A stretch of DNA of 64,000 nucleotides from Mimachlamys varia. Lineage: Eukaryota > Mollusca > Bivalvia > Pectinida > Pectinidae. Every line of letters starts with the position of its first letter. Position 1 is the first letter of the stretch. Positions 32,310 to 45,600 of this stretch are shown here, piece by piece. The notes under the pieces were generated by a model. That model saw only the letters and a list, made by a program, of their open reading frames with translations, did no database searches and was not told the origin of the DNA. The DNA lies in NCBI GenBank assembly GCA_947623455.1, contig OX392532.1, forward strand, positions 1,302,001-1,366,000, read 5' to 3'. The position numbers and the translations under genes were made by a program.

Positions 32310-32700
32310 TATAAGTTCAAAGTATAGTAAAATAAAATCGAGAACACCGAAGCGTTAACAAGATCATAATCCGAACTCAAAATCGATTAAACCAGGGGCA
32401 AAATTTATCCAAAGGAAATATTTATATGGATACTCTTGTAAAAGTACAAGAGAATAAGACCAGGTGTTCCGGAAGAGCATGCGCCTTCTGCCTCATCGAC
32501 AACACCCGCCATGTTAATCTTTGTCACATCCAGGTAAATATCAAGTTCTCAAAATGAGAACCGAGTAACATTGTCAATCACAACAAGTAAACACATTATC
32601 TTCATATCACTTAAAGATAAGTTCTGATCAACTTGCATCTCTCGAATCCTTGTGTTGTTAATTTGTTTGTCAGCAGTCGACGAACTTATTGAAGATTGTT
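32310..32700 (-). mobile_element. Penelope-like 3' fragment
   Basis: Contains the family tail phrases AAGTACAAGAGAATAAGACC, GGTGTTCCGGAAGAG and GACAACACCCGCCATG, then the C-terminal coding end on the minus strand. It is followed at 32769 by the next transposon. Confidence 0.6.
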
Positions 32701-32768
32701 TCTGGAGCACACATCCCCTTTTTGTTAAACTGCCAATGTCAAAGGTTATAAAGGTCTTGGGAGGCACC

Positions 32769-33188
32769 ATCGTCGGAAACCCACGTTACGCTTCTCTGAC
32801 GTTTGCATACCGTGGGCTAAAATCGGGGGAAACTCTTGGTTTCGTACTAAAATTGTAGCCAATTGTATCGATAGTTTCATCCGTGACTACATGCAGCTGG
32901 GAAATGTAGCACCGCCTGCCAAGAAAACCTGTCGATTGTGTTATAATTGTGTCGATTGTGATTAAAATATAGGGTCCTGCTATACGGAGATTGACATCGG
33001 CGTCATGCCTACAGAAATATCCTGGTCATGGTCACGGTAAAATGATCTAACAGAGTGTCGCGAGAAACGACCATTCTGATTGGTCGAAATATCCGAATAA
33101 ACTTCTTTTCGGGGAAACGAAGATTTATATCGATTCTGGCCCACGGTATGCAAACGTTGGAGAAGTGTACCGTGGGTTTCCGACGATG
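32769..33188. mobile_element. 420-bp TIR element, CATCGTCGGAAACC family
   Basis: Ends are CATCGTCGGAAACCCACG and CGTGGGTTTCCGACGATG; the inverted repeats extend about 60 bp and include ACGTTTGCATACCGTGGG. GGGAGGCA lies on both sides (32759-32766 and 33188-33195) give or take one base, consistent with an 8-bp target duplication and a hAT-like origin. No transposase is seen. Confidence 0.72.
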
Positions 33189-33199
33189 GGGAGGCAGTT

Positions 33200-35305
33200 A
33201 TCAACACAAATAAATAAATAAAAAAAAAAGAAATATAAAAATACGCACTACCTCTCCGCTAACCAACTGAACTGCATTACATATAATACATATTTTGTGA
33301 GTTGTTATTATAAACATCAGTAAGGAATTAAACATTTTTTTCTGTGCTATCGCAGCATTTGTTGTTTTCATTCTATTCCATATTCTGACTTTGTAATATT
33401 GTATATATGCCGCCCGTGGTACACATGATAACGATATATTGAAAGGCAAGACCCTAAATGACATTTATCTAATTCACGTTTTTGTCGACTGCTGTATTAC
33501 AAATGGTTTTTCCATAATTTGCCTCGAGGAAATATGTGTAACTACGTAAAATTACGTCGTGAACGAAACATTTACGGCAATCCTAAATTGGGTTTACCTA
33601 CAAGTTCCGGATTTTGATGCCGGTGTACTGTATAACATTAGGTAGTGATGAGATACAACCTGCAATACGTACGTAGCTTTACTAAAATGATTCACGAGCT
33701 CGAGTGGACCATCTATATAGCTGTCACTTTCCCTATACTAGACACTGGCGGTAACGATCATGTCGTAACTTAATAACGCCATACTGTGTAAATCAAGTGG
33801 TTCTATTTGGGACCGGTATAGGTAGCTGTATTGATTGATGTCACTTACATCACTTTGTTAAGTATCTGAAATACACTTATTGAGATAATTTATTCCTATG
33901 TTGTAAATAATATAGGAATATATAACTCTAATAGGTAAGCGCGAGCGTCTCTTGTGCATTACCACAAACCATATCTAGGCCTTGTTCGTTAATTGATATG
34001 CTGCATTAGCATCTAAAGTAAAATGTGACTTGTTTAGAAATATTGGTTATTAACAAGTTCCTCGCCATAAAGTTAAATAAATTTTATCCATTGTCTATGT
34101 ACCGGGCATTAACAGATCTTCAATGTCAAAAAACAAAGGTTAAATGAGGAGGCCATTACGTGTAAATTTGATACGAGTTGAACTAGCTAACAGACAGGTG
34201 TTTATACATTATAACGACGGGATACATATAGTACAGTACAGGGCAGGTGTAGAAACTAGCTCATAGCAACGCATGTCAAACACTTTAAACAAGATGTATC
34301 CTTACTGACCTACGGTACACTTCTCTGACGTTTGCATCAACGTCAGAGAAGTGTACCATGACCTAAGGTACGACAACGCCATCGTAAAATAACAACAGGG
34401 TTGAGATAAGGATACGGAAAAGACGCAACGAAACAATCTCCGTCACGACCAAATCTTAAGAAATACAGGCCAAGCCTGCGTAGTCAGTGGGTACTGCATA
34501 CCAATATACTGTACACACTACAGGGAGACAGCATGGAGGTATAGATAAAAACACAGATTGAAGTTTATTGTAGTCTATATACTACCAGACTGGCCTTTAT
34601 ATTTCTGGCCTAGTCTAGAGCATTCTTTAAAATTACTGTATTACAATGGCGATACCGAAAATCATAGCAGCCGAGTTATTCAGCCTAGAATAGCATGTTA
34701 TACATCTTACAAAAAACGATATAATTAAGAAAAAAATCATGATAATTGGGTCTACAAAAGTGTACGTTGACATTTCACTATTTTTCTGAATTAGACAGTT
34801 CTAGTCACATAGTTATTTTGAAACATTGAACACAATATCATTACAAAGTGTTTTGACTTCAAGTAAATAAAATTGTACATTAATGTGTTGGAAAAGTGTG
34901 CCCAAGCCATAGTGAAACACTATCGTCGTTAAGCTTTCTTCGTTACCTGGATACTACATGGAAGTTGTCCTATTTATTCACTATTACAACTCTGGGAATA
35001 TCCGATGTATATGTATATGTCATTTCGATTGAACAATCATGTTTAAAGTATCACATCTAGATCTCATGCATCATTGATGAATGCATGTTTTGCAGGACGA
35101 AAAGTTTTCGTTCGAACTTTCCAGGCATGGCATGACGAAGCACAAAGTAATTTTATAACCTCACTGTAATTCATGGTAACAAATCAATCAAATTTCGCAG
35201 TAATAACAGCATAACGGTTTCTTTGAGCCGATAACGATTTGATGATGATTTTGTCTTAACATTTTGACACCGTATCATATCTTAATGCATTTTACGGGTT
35301 CACAA
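33200..35305. other. Gene-free region
   Basis: No coding exon or RNA gene recognised. The only structured item is the palindrome at 34314-34356 (GGTACACTTCTCTGACGTTT, five-base loop, inverse), a core of the CATCGTCGGAAACC element family. The rest is AT-rich unique-looking DNA. Confidence 0.45.
34314..34356. repeat. Perfect short palindrome of the CATCGTCGG family
   Basis: The arm GGTACACTTCTCTGACGTT and its exact complement flank a loop of about five bases. The same arm occurs inside the elements at 19378 and 32769, so this is a minimal foldback derivative. Confidence 0.75.
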
Positions 35306-35309
35306 AGAA

Positions 35310-35690
35310 AAACAAAACCAGAGAATACCAAAGCGTCAACGAAACCATAATCCAAACTCAAAATCGATTACACAAGAGGTAAAATATGAAAAACGGAAAG
35401 ATTCACATGAAGACCCTTGTAAAAGAAGAAGATATTAAGACCAGGTGTTCTAGAAAAATCTAGGTCAAATCCAAGTTAATGTCATGGTCTCAAAGTGAGA
35501 ACAGAGGCATGCTTATCAGTCACAACAAGCAGGCATACTAGTGAGCATAATTTAAAAAAAATCGTCTTTCTTCATATCATATAAGGACGTAGAATATTAC
35601 TCAATTAGACCAAGATTGCGACCATGAAACTTGCCCATGTGACATAAGTCACAGGGGCAAGCAGCTGACATCTATCACGAAAGGTATAGT
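35310..35690 (-). mobile_element. Penelope-like 3' fragment
   Basis: Shows the family's AGAGAATACCAAAGCGTCAA, CAAACTCAAAATCGATTA and the degenerated tail GACCAGGTGTTCTAGAAA, with an internal deletion of the CACCCGCC segment. It lies about 1 kb downstream of the complete SLC13 gene. Confidence 0.55.
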
Positions 35691-35967
35691 GACAAATATA
35701 GCATGATCATGCTATTTGAAATCCGTTTATATTGATATAATAACATCCGTAGAATGTCATGTCATTAAACTTATTTGAAGTGGAATTTGGTGCAGTTTTG
35801 CTTTTAATTTCAAATGCGCTTTTTGTAATTTTGTGGTGAGTTGGGTCTTTTGATATAAACATGCTTACATATTTGAGTAACTTCAATTTTGGACCAACAC
35901 AAGTTCAAGGCTGAACCACTTTCACTGTGCCTTTTCAAGTGTAATCTTTGGGAGATATGAAGGGTCA

Positions 35968-36172
35968 GTTGATTTCACTTGATACTAGCGTCAGTGTTTT
36001 GAGATATTAAAGAGTCTGTTGATTTCACTTGATACTAGCTTCAGTGTTTTGAGATATTAAAGGGTTTGTTGATTTTACTTGATACTAGCGTTAGTGTTTT
36101 GAGATATTAAAGAGTCAGTTGATTTCAATATGTACTAGCGTTAGTGTTTTGATATCTTAAAGAGTAAAATTG
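35968..36172. repeat. 50-bp tandem repeat, four copies
   Basis: A unit with GTTGATTTCACTTGATACTA then GCGTCAGTGTTTTGAGATAT recurs four times with about 50-bp spacing, 460 bp beyond the 3' end of the complete SLC13 gene. Copies differ by a few substitutions each. Confidence 0.9.
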
Positions 36173-36561
36173 GTTATCACCTTGTTGTGAATTGTATGCC
36201 TTGTAATAAGAAGATAACCATGGTTTCCCATCTCATTATAGAGATTTGGTTGTCCCGCTCAATGCCAATTGCTTAATGAAGACTGGAACCTAGGAATAAT
36301 AGTGTTGTTTTCAGTTTCATCAATCAGTATCAACGTAATGGGTATTTTTCATACACGATATACCTTTATTTTAGGACCCTTTTCTAAGTTAAAGGCATAT
36401 ACGACATTACAATGACCAATGGGTTAATGTACGAGCTTTAATATTAACCTCAACCACTTTCAGGATTTTTGGTATATGTTTCTGAAGAGTCTTGATAATA
36501 CTGCATATCAAATATGCAACCATATCCCTAACAGATAAAGGATAAAACACTGGTAACTAAG

Positions 36562-36567
36562 TTTATT
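36562..36567 (-). terminator. Candidate polyadenylation signal, complete SLC13 gene
   Basis: AATAAA on the minus strand about 70 nt past the TGA at 36636-36638. It is the first canonical signal downstream of the coding region and gives a plausible short 3' UTR. Confidence 0.5.
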
Positions 36568-36635
36568 TTTATGTACATATCTAAACGGCAGTATAAAATC
36601 AAACGAGATCACAATAGCAGCGGGACAAAACTAGA

Positions 36636-39600
36636 TCACAGCGAAGTAGTGTTAAAGGGCAGAGCTGTTGTTGGACAAAGGCAGACAGAACTATTGGCAG
36701 TAGTGTTAAGAAGAAGTAATGAAGAGTTCTTAAAAAAGTCTGGCTCCGTGTGGAAATGAAATATACTTTCTCCCCATGATTCCGTAGCTCCCACTAACAC
36801 CAACACAGCTATGATGTTCATGAGGAAACCTGCCGTCACCTGTGATAAGATAAAGCGTGAGAATTAATGTCTCGAAACATGATAATTCTCATTTTTTAAA
36901 CAAATTAGTAAAAAAGGCTTTTTGTCATCCACCCGAACTTCGACATTAAAAGGGCAGTAAAGTACGATGACGTATGATCGCATTTATATTATTTTCGTTT
37001 TGTTGTTTGTTTCTTAAATATAGTCATATGGTGCTTCAGTATCTGGCTCTCCTGTATGTTATTCTAACTTATAAAAGTGCTATTCTCTTGTGTTTTTTCC
37101 AATCCTTCCCTACACCTCTTACATTCGCAGCACAATAAATAACAGCATGATACATACTGCTTTTTATAACATATTTTCCTAATTTGTTTCCCTTGATAAT
37201 CCCTTAATTATACAAAAATCTGATGAACACATCATGTATTCCTACAGGACGAGTTTACCCGGAAACGAAGAAACGTTTGATTAGGATATTTAAAGTGTTC
37301 GGTCACGTAGTCTCGAAATATCCGGGAGGGTGACTAGGTGGTATTAGCTGACAGGTAATGTATCAAACTTACCATATCTATGACCTTGACGTAGCCATAT
37401 GAGAAGACAACTGCATTAGGGGGCGTGGCCACGGGCAACATAAAAGCGAAGGACGTGGCAATGGCGGTCGGAAACATGTAGTATAACGGATTTACTCCCA
37501 GTTTAATTGCCTGATAAAAAAACAACATATGTTTACAACACATTTTCCAATTTCAGTTCAACAATTGATAACTATTGATAAAGTATTGATGAATTGATAA
37601 CTATAAAGATATTTATGGAAGTGTACCCTAATTTCAGTCGCTCTCAAAATGTTTTAACTGTTCTGTACTATGGTTGAAATGGCTTATATAACACGAAAGC
37701 ATACATATATTGCCACTCCATGTGTATATTAATGAAGATGTTTATTACCAATAACTAACATTATTTTACTCGTTAAGCATATGACGACATCATCATTTAC
37801 CATTTCGGCCATGATGGGCATCATGAGTGTACAGATTGCGGTGTTGCTTGTCACTTCTGTGGCAGCCGCTACGATGTAGCACAGGATCAGGTTCATTACC
37901 CAGGGTTCAAAGCTACTAAACACAGTGAGTTTATCACCGAGCCAGGCGGACAGGCCAGACACCTAAGGGTAGGCAAACAGAAACATAAGATATACAACAT
38001 TAGTAAGGAAACCATAATTATTAGCAAGAAGTTAAAGAAACAAAATCATGTCATGATCAGTTTATTTCCATGTCATATACCTGTTGCTGCAGAAATTATA
38101 AATTGATATACAACAATACAAAGTACACGATCGACCTGTTGAGTCAGGCACTTTACGGTAGGCAGGTAAGTGTACAAATATAGGCCATAATGTAAATATT
38201 GTAACGTGTTTACATATTCAATATTTAACTCTTAGCATTGCAAACATAATGAATCTGCAGGGATTTACCTGACTTCCCTCTGCGAGTGCGAATCCGCCTC
38301 CAAGCAGCAGAATGACCCCCCATGGTATACTCTTCTCTGCTACACTCCATGTCATCAATGGTTTCACCGTTTTCGAAACTGAAATAGATAAAGAGGATTT
38401 GACGTAAACTTGGATGTGACCAGGATTTTCATGGCGGTTGTCGTCAATGAAGCAGAATATGCTTACTTTTCCGGAACACCTGGTCTTGTTCTTTTTAACT
38501 TTTACAAGGGTGGGCATGTACAATTGTAAATGTTTTCTGTGTTCATACTTTACCCCTTGTTTAATTGAGTTTTTATTCGGATTATGGTTTTAATGACGCT
38601 TCTGTATTCTGTGTTTTTACAAAGAAGCTATACATTCCTGAAATTTCCAAAGGCTATATAAATGAATCAATAATCTTTCTTATATATTGTTATTCTTTAA
38701 TATGTCTACACATCATAACCAAACCAACGATTTAAAGAATGGTTTCAGTTTACATCTGTATTAGAACGTGCATATAAATAAAAGGAAAAAAATAATTTCC
38801 AATGTTGTTATATTTATATGTTCGTTATATGAAATGATATATATATAGTAGGTGTGTGGTACTTTAGTACGCATTGACCTAGTAAGACTACAGAGTGTTC
38901 TGATTTGTTACTGACCTTTGTTTTGACCTATTGAGAAGTCATCTGATTTGTTACTGACCTTTGTTTTGAACTATTGAGAAGTCATCTGATTTGCCTCTCC
39001 TGAAAATACTCGGAACCTCTGAGGGAAATAAGAAGAGACTTGCTGATATAAGGATGGACGGAGTTGAATCCGTAACGGTTCTGAAACAGAATATATAACA
39101 AGAATATTGCAACTCATGATGGTATCTTCATCCTTTCCGATTCAGTAGATGTTTACTTAGATGTGACAGAGTTTACATGGCGGTTGTTGGCGATGAAGCA
39201 GAAGACGCTTAATCATCCAGAAAACCTGTTCTTATTCTCAGTTACTTCGTATAAATCTTTCCTTTGTTCAGGTGTTGTCCCTAATTTAACCAATTTTATT
39301 TTAGATCATGCTTTTATTGACGCTGCGTGTTTCTGATTTTCCAAGCGCTCTCTCACCTAAATCCCATTATATGGACACATTAATATGATGTTCCACCTTT
39401 CACTCAACACATATTCAGAAGTCTTTAATCGACACCAATTAAAACGTGATCTTCCAGCATGAGACGTATATAAGTATCAATTGCGCTTTTGTTTTTATCC
39501 GCCAGAGAGTACAACCACAGCCATTGTTTACGTGAATAGAGCAGGAAACGAAAGATGAAGCTAGCATTTCGGAGAATTGAATAATCAATTCGTATCGAGA

Positions 39601-42600
39601 AAATAACGAAGACAATAAAGAATCATAACTCAAAACGTTAAGTAGATTTGATCAGATACTTTATAACATGAGGTCTTAGCAATGTGTACGTATTCGTAGT
39701 GTACGACCACTAAAATAAACATTGAATAAAGCTTGAGGTATTTACTGTTTGTTGATAAAGGATATCCAAGAACGTTTGTACCACGAAACGATTTTAAAAG
39801 GCTTCAAACCACGAAGACGATTGCCCGCGAACGTTTCGGGATATACAGTAGGATGATTAGCATCAGCACAGCATGCTTTATTACATCAATTTACATAGGA
39901 CGGATTTTACTTTCGTTAAATGTCACGGTGTGCAATTTACGTACGAAAGTTTGTAGTGAATACAGCTACCACACCTTAAGTACATGTACCATAAACTTAA
40001 GTAAACGAATTCGCCAAGAACGTCAACATGCATTATGCAAAGTGACGAGCATTAGTTGACTTAATGGGTATCTCGTGGGGACCAGGAGTATTAAACACGC
40101 GGATTTCACTTCACGGGAACGGGAATCCGCTTTTAACCGATATAATAACTTGCACCGTATATATACATGGCAAGGTTTGAGAAACTCATTTAAAGGACGC
40201 ATATTCTGCGCAGTTTATATTGCGTATATTTCATGTATAATATAAAGTTTAAATACGTAACTCTTTATTTTACAAGTAAATCTCTGATGCTGAATGCAAT
40301 TGTCTCTCGATATATATATTATGAGATACATTATAGCTTCAATTTACACAACTTGTAGATTTATAATTGTTTGATACGGATTCCAGACGATACGTTGTAC
40401 TTACTTTGGCGGGAATAAATCTCCCCATCCACCCACTCCTCCAAGATCGCGCGAGATCCACAGAATGGCAAGTAACAGAAAGTGGCCCATCACAGCGCCC
40501 TGAGCAAATCTAATAAAAAACACAAAAACATCGCTTTGGTAAAGATACAAAAAAAACCCCAATTAATGAGGCTGATATATACAAAAAGTTTCGTCTTTGC
40601 CTCTTTGTTAATTCAGTAAGGCTGAAAAATCCGACTAGCCAGCTTCTATTGCATTAGTTGAAAAATGTTCGATTGGATAAACAAAATGAGGAAATATCAC
40701 GTAATTTTGAATAAATTGAATTTGCCCCCGCCCCCAGCTGGTTGCAACATTACCATGGGACGGGACGAGGACGGGACATGACGGGACGTGACGTGACGGG
40801 CATGGGTAACACTATATGCCCCCCCCCCATTTCATAGCGGGGGCTTAAACATATTTTTTATCATCCCGGGTATAGATTTATTGCTCACGTGATTGGTCCT
40901 AGCTCATCATACGCCTTTCTCAGCACTTCAGTCACCCGTCTGGACGTGTGCTTGTCTTGTTTCGAGAAGCAGCTAAAGCAGGATCTACAATAAAATGGAT
41001 AAATGGAGACTATTAACTATACAACTGACAAGCAATCTGCGATTTCAATATGTCAACAAAAATATATTGGAAATTCACATGGTGGGTGTCGTAGATGAAG
41101 CCGATGACGCTTACTCTTCCGAATTGCCTGGTCTTATTCTCTTGTACTTTTAAAAGGGTCTCCATGTAAATCTTTCCTTTGTTCATTGTTTGCTAAAAAA
41201 CAGGGGCAAAACAGGAACAAAGGAGAGATTCACATGGAGACTCTCGTAAAAGCACAAGAGAATAAGACCAGGTGTTCCGGAAAAGTAAGCGTCTTCTGCT
41301 TCATCTACGACACCCGCCATGTAAATCTTGGTCACGTCCAAGTAAGCATCAATCTTCAAAATGAGAACCGAGTCATCATTGTCATCACAACAAGCAAACA
41401 CACCAACAAGCAAACCCGGAAACGTCCATCTTCATATCACACAAAGTTTAAGCAATTTCGAGTTCGAATTATGGTTATTTATTGTCTGATTTAAAAAAAA
41501 AAAATTATTATACAAAAGCTTTTCTATATTTTAGTGAGGCTTTTGTTAGTTACATAGGGCGCTACATCCAATGTTTGATATTTTTATTAATTTATACTGA
41601 TTTAAATGACAAAAAGAGGTTGGGACGGTATTGTTTTAATAACAGCTAAAGCATATTTAAACAGTGAACGTAGGTGTTGGAAACACTGAAGGGCATCGGT
41701 CGTAGGTACCAATACCTCTTCCTTGTTCGTGTATCACGTCGGACAAGGCACGTATATACCAAGGAGCGGGATATATACGTAAATAAAGTGATATTCAGAA
41801 AGGACAAACATCATATAACTGTCATAGCAGGAATGTAAATTTTACTTTGTCAACAGACCTAATCAAATAACTATTTTAAAATGTTAATGCAAGAAATAAT
41901 TTCTCCCTGTATATAGACCGTGTTCTGGTGGTAGTGAGACCGTGCTTCCAATGGTATTCTACAGTACATATACCACACCTTCCACTCCAGACTAGACCGT
42001 TTTATACTTAATCTGGGTTGTTTGAGTTCTGAATACGTACGACGACTTCCGGGCTATAGCCATATTGATAAAGAAAGATAGATAATATAGGGCGCTATAT
42101 CAAATATTGTATATTATTATTATTATAAGTCAGGTTTACATAGATAACATTAATCTTCATTACCAACTGATACTGATTCCACTGATAATAAAATTAGAAA
42201 ATACCAAAGGGTCAGCAAAATCATAATCCGAACTCAAAATCGATTAAACTAGATGCAACATATGAAATATGAAAAGATACGCATTGGAATCCTTGTAAAA
42301 GTACAAGAGAATAAGACCATGTGTTTCGGAAGAATAAGCGTCTTCTGCTTCATGGGCGACACCAACTATGTGAATCTTGATAATATCCAAGTGAACATTA
42401 ATTCCTCAAAATAGCTCCAACCGGGTCATTATTCTAATCAGAATAAGTAAACACACTAATGAGCATACTCAAAGACGTCCATCTTTATATCACACAAAGA
42501 TAGAAAACATTTCTCAATAAGACAAAGTTGGCGACCATAAATCTTGCTCTTAGTTCTGATCAACCTGCATTTCACGAATCCCTTTGTGGTAGGTTTGCCT

Positions 42601-45600
42601 AACCCTTCCGCACTTGACCCTTCTGCTTCTACATTGGATTCCCATCTTTTGTTCCAAGGAATCACAGAAAAGTCTTAGGAGGACGAAACACATGTATGAT
42701 GCAGTTTTTAGGCATACTGTTTTTAATACTTAATTTAAAAGGTGCAGCTTATGTGTGTGTTACGTCATCTTTGTTTGTCAGGAGTTGATATCGATCACGA
42801 AAATGTAGAGAAAGCCGAAGAATAACATGTGCATACTTACTTACATCGCAGAAAGTAGATCTGTAGCCACACCCACAGGATAACGAGACATACAGCTGAT
42901 AGTGGCAGACCGAACTGCATCCACGAGGCGAACGTTACCGGAGACTCAGCCCCGTACTTCTGAAATACGCTAATGGATGGAAATAAAGAAATATGACCAA
43001 ACATGAATTTCAAACTTTATCCATTTTACTAACGGGTCCGGATTGAATTCTTAAAACCGATTTTGAATTGAGATTCATGTGATATAATAAAATATGCCAA
43101 AACCATAGTTGGCACATGAACATGGAGTACTATTGTATGGTTCAGTAAGGTCCCTATTGCTTTACATAATGATAAAGTGACACCTTAAAATTGATTTCTG
43201 CATCGCAATTGCAATGACAACCACAAGTTCTGTTCCTAATGGATCAGAATCGTACAAAACATGCATAGATAACTCGATAATGTATACATAGTAAATGCTC
43301 TTCATCCCAACGAATAAGTAAGCATGCTTCAGAGTATGTTTATAAGCCTAAACAGCGACTGTGAATTATATCACTTATACAATGACATCTTCTGATTAAC
43401 CTTCACTCTAAGTTACATCATAATGATTTCACTCCCTAACCAATCAAAATGAGCACGTTGGAAACAGATAATTGTGTAACTGTGTTACACCTCACACCTC
43501 ACAGGGTTTAAAATCAATAGAATTAAAAAACAAAACTTACATGTCGCTCTGTCCCTTCATAACGACATTTGGCCCCGTGCCTGTTAGACTGCCGATACCC
43601 CCAACATTGGCGGAGTACGCGATGGCGAGTGACAGGGCTTTACACATCCGGAGATGTTGGGCTTCAGACATGTTGTCTTCCGAATCGTAATCGTCTCCAG
43701 GACTGAAGGTAAGCGTATTGATATATTTGTGAGACATGTTGATATGCAAACATTTATTGTTTTTACTTACATACTTTGCTTGTAATACATGGAAACCCTC
43801 GGTTTGTGTTTGTTATATATATTATAATGTCAAAATGCAAGGACGCACATTCAATGTATATTTGATTGTAGATACAATACATATGGATAATGCAAACAAC
43901 TCCATACAATATCAAATAGTGTTATGGATATTGTGCTAAAATAAGACATTTCAAAGCAAAAAGAAACATAAAATCCCAGAAGGCATTATATCTATAATAG
44001 ATATACGGCCAGTTACTGCACAAATCTCCTAGGAATGCTCCAAATCGGGTTACGTTGAAATCCATTTACGGTTAATTATCCGTTTAAGTCAATCCTGAAA
44101 CATGAAGCATCAACTAAGCACCGTTAAAACCATACAGAAATTTAAAAAGAAGTAATTGTCGGTTTTCGAACGTTATTATTATCTAATTGGTCGCTCATAG
44201 AAAACACTGAACAAGCTAGGGATCATTGATCATAGATGTTTAAATGTCTCAATTTATTGTTTTTGCTCCAAAGTGAACACATTTTTTTTGTACTTATTAT
44301 TCCCATACGTCGCACCTACCTTTCTTCGTCTGTTTTATTTGATTCGTTTAGCGTCACTCCGCTCTGTTTTTCTGTAACAGCGATTCCTAGCGACACTTCA
44401 GCCTGTTTTTCTGTAATGGCGATTCCGTCCAATTCCAATGCCTTGTTATCAATACCTTTTGCAGGAATACACATTGAGATAATTTAATCATTGAAACGAA
44501 AACAAATAAGAATGTTTGGTTTTGATTTTACTTGCTCATATTGTTTTTCGGGTGTATGAGAGATGTTTTATTTTTTACATCACTACCCTCTAGTCTTACA
44601 TCAACATCTCGGCTTCGTAAAGAAATGATCATTCTCACACATGTTTATCTGTTAAATAGGAGAACTACACCAATGTGACTCGCATGTAACGGTCGCGCAC
44701 ATGTTGGAGTTTAAAAACATTCGTGATAAAGACTGCATTGTCATGAAAGATGACGTAACACACATATCATGTCATTAAGATGACGTAACACACTCATATG
44801 CTGCACCTTTCAAATTAAGTAAGAAATACAGTATGCCGAAAAAATGATTAAACTGCATCACACAGCTGTTTCGTCTTCCTAGAACTCTTCAGTGATGTTT
44901 GGGGCCAAAAGGTGGTAATCCAAATCTCTTAACTATTGTAGAAGCAGAAGGGTCAGGTGCGTAAAATCCCTTTAATCTATGAATTTAGAAGCAAAATTAA
45001 ACTAGTGGTGTATAATGTCAATTCGTGTACTACGAAAATGTGTATATTATCTATCGTGCTACTACTCAAATGAGATTAACTGTGGCTATGGAGGCTCCAG
45101 TAAACCTCGGGGACCCTAATGAGAACCCTTTTTACTTCCACGTACTTTGGCATCATGTATTTGTCTTGTTCATTAACCGTGATTCTTCTACTCTTCATTT
45201 CTCCTTTTTACGATATTTATATACATTTCTCTTTGCATATAAATCTTTTCAAATTTTACCCCTTGCCTACCGCTGACTGTCTAAGATATACAATAATTCA
45301 TATAATCATAAACTTGATTCCTTAAAAGGATTCGGCTTACAAACATAACTTTCAGAAATGTAATGACTATAGTGTTGAATAGCCCGGAACAAATGTAAGA
45401 CACACAAAGTTAAATTAAAACACATATACTGCACGGAACTATTAAAACTGATTATTTTATACTCTAACTGTTTGTCAAGCAGGACTTAAAATTCCTGTTA
45501 GATATAGGTCAGAACACCTTACTCGATCAGGAGCAATGGCTAGAAAATACAGTGTGCTATTTTGTGCCATTTAACTCACATTTCATTAGATGTGAATTAA

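Noticed and set aside
42659..42702. Active hammerhead ribozyme at this copy
   Set aside because: The CTGANGA core reads CAGAAAA, which removes essential residues.
42951..42968. Alternative acceptor (TTTCAG) just inside SLC13 exon 7
   Set aside because: Using it shifts the frame from the previous exon; the acceptor at 42970 keeps the frame and adds VFQ, matching IFQ in the paralogue.
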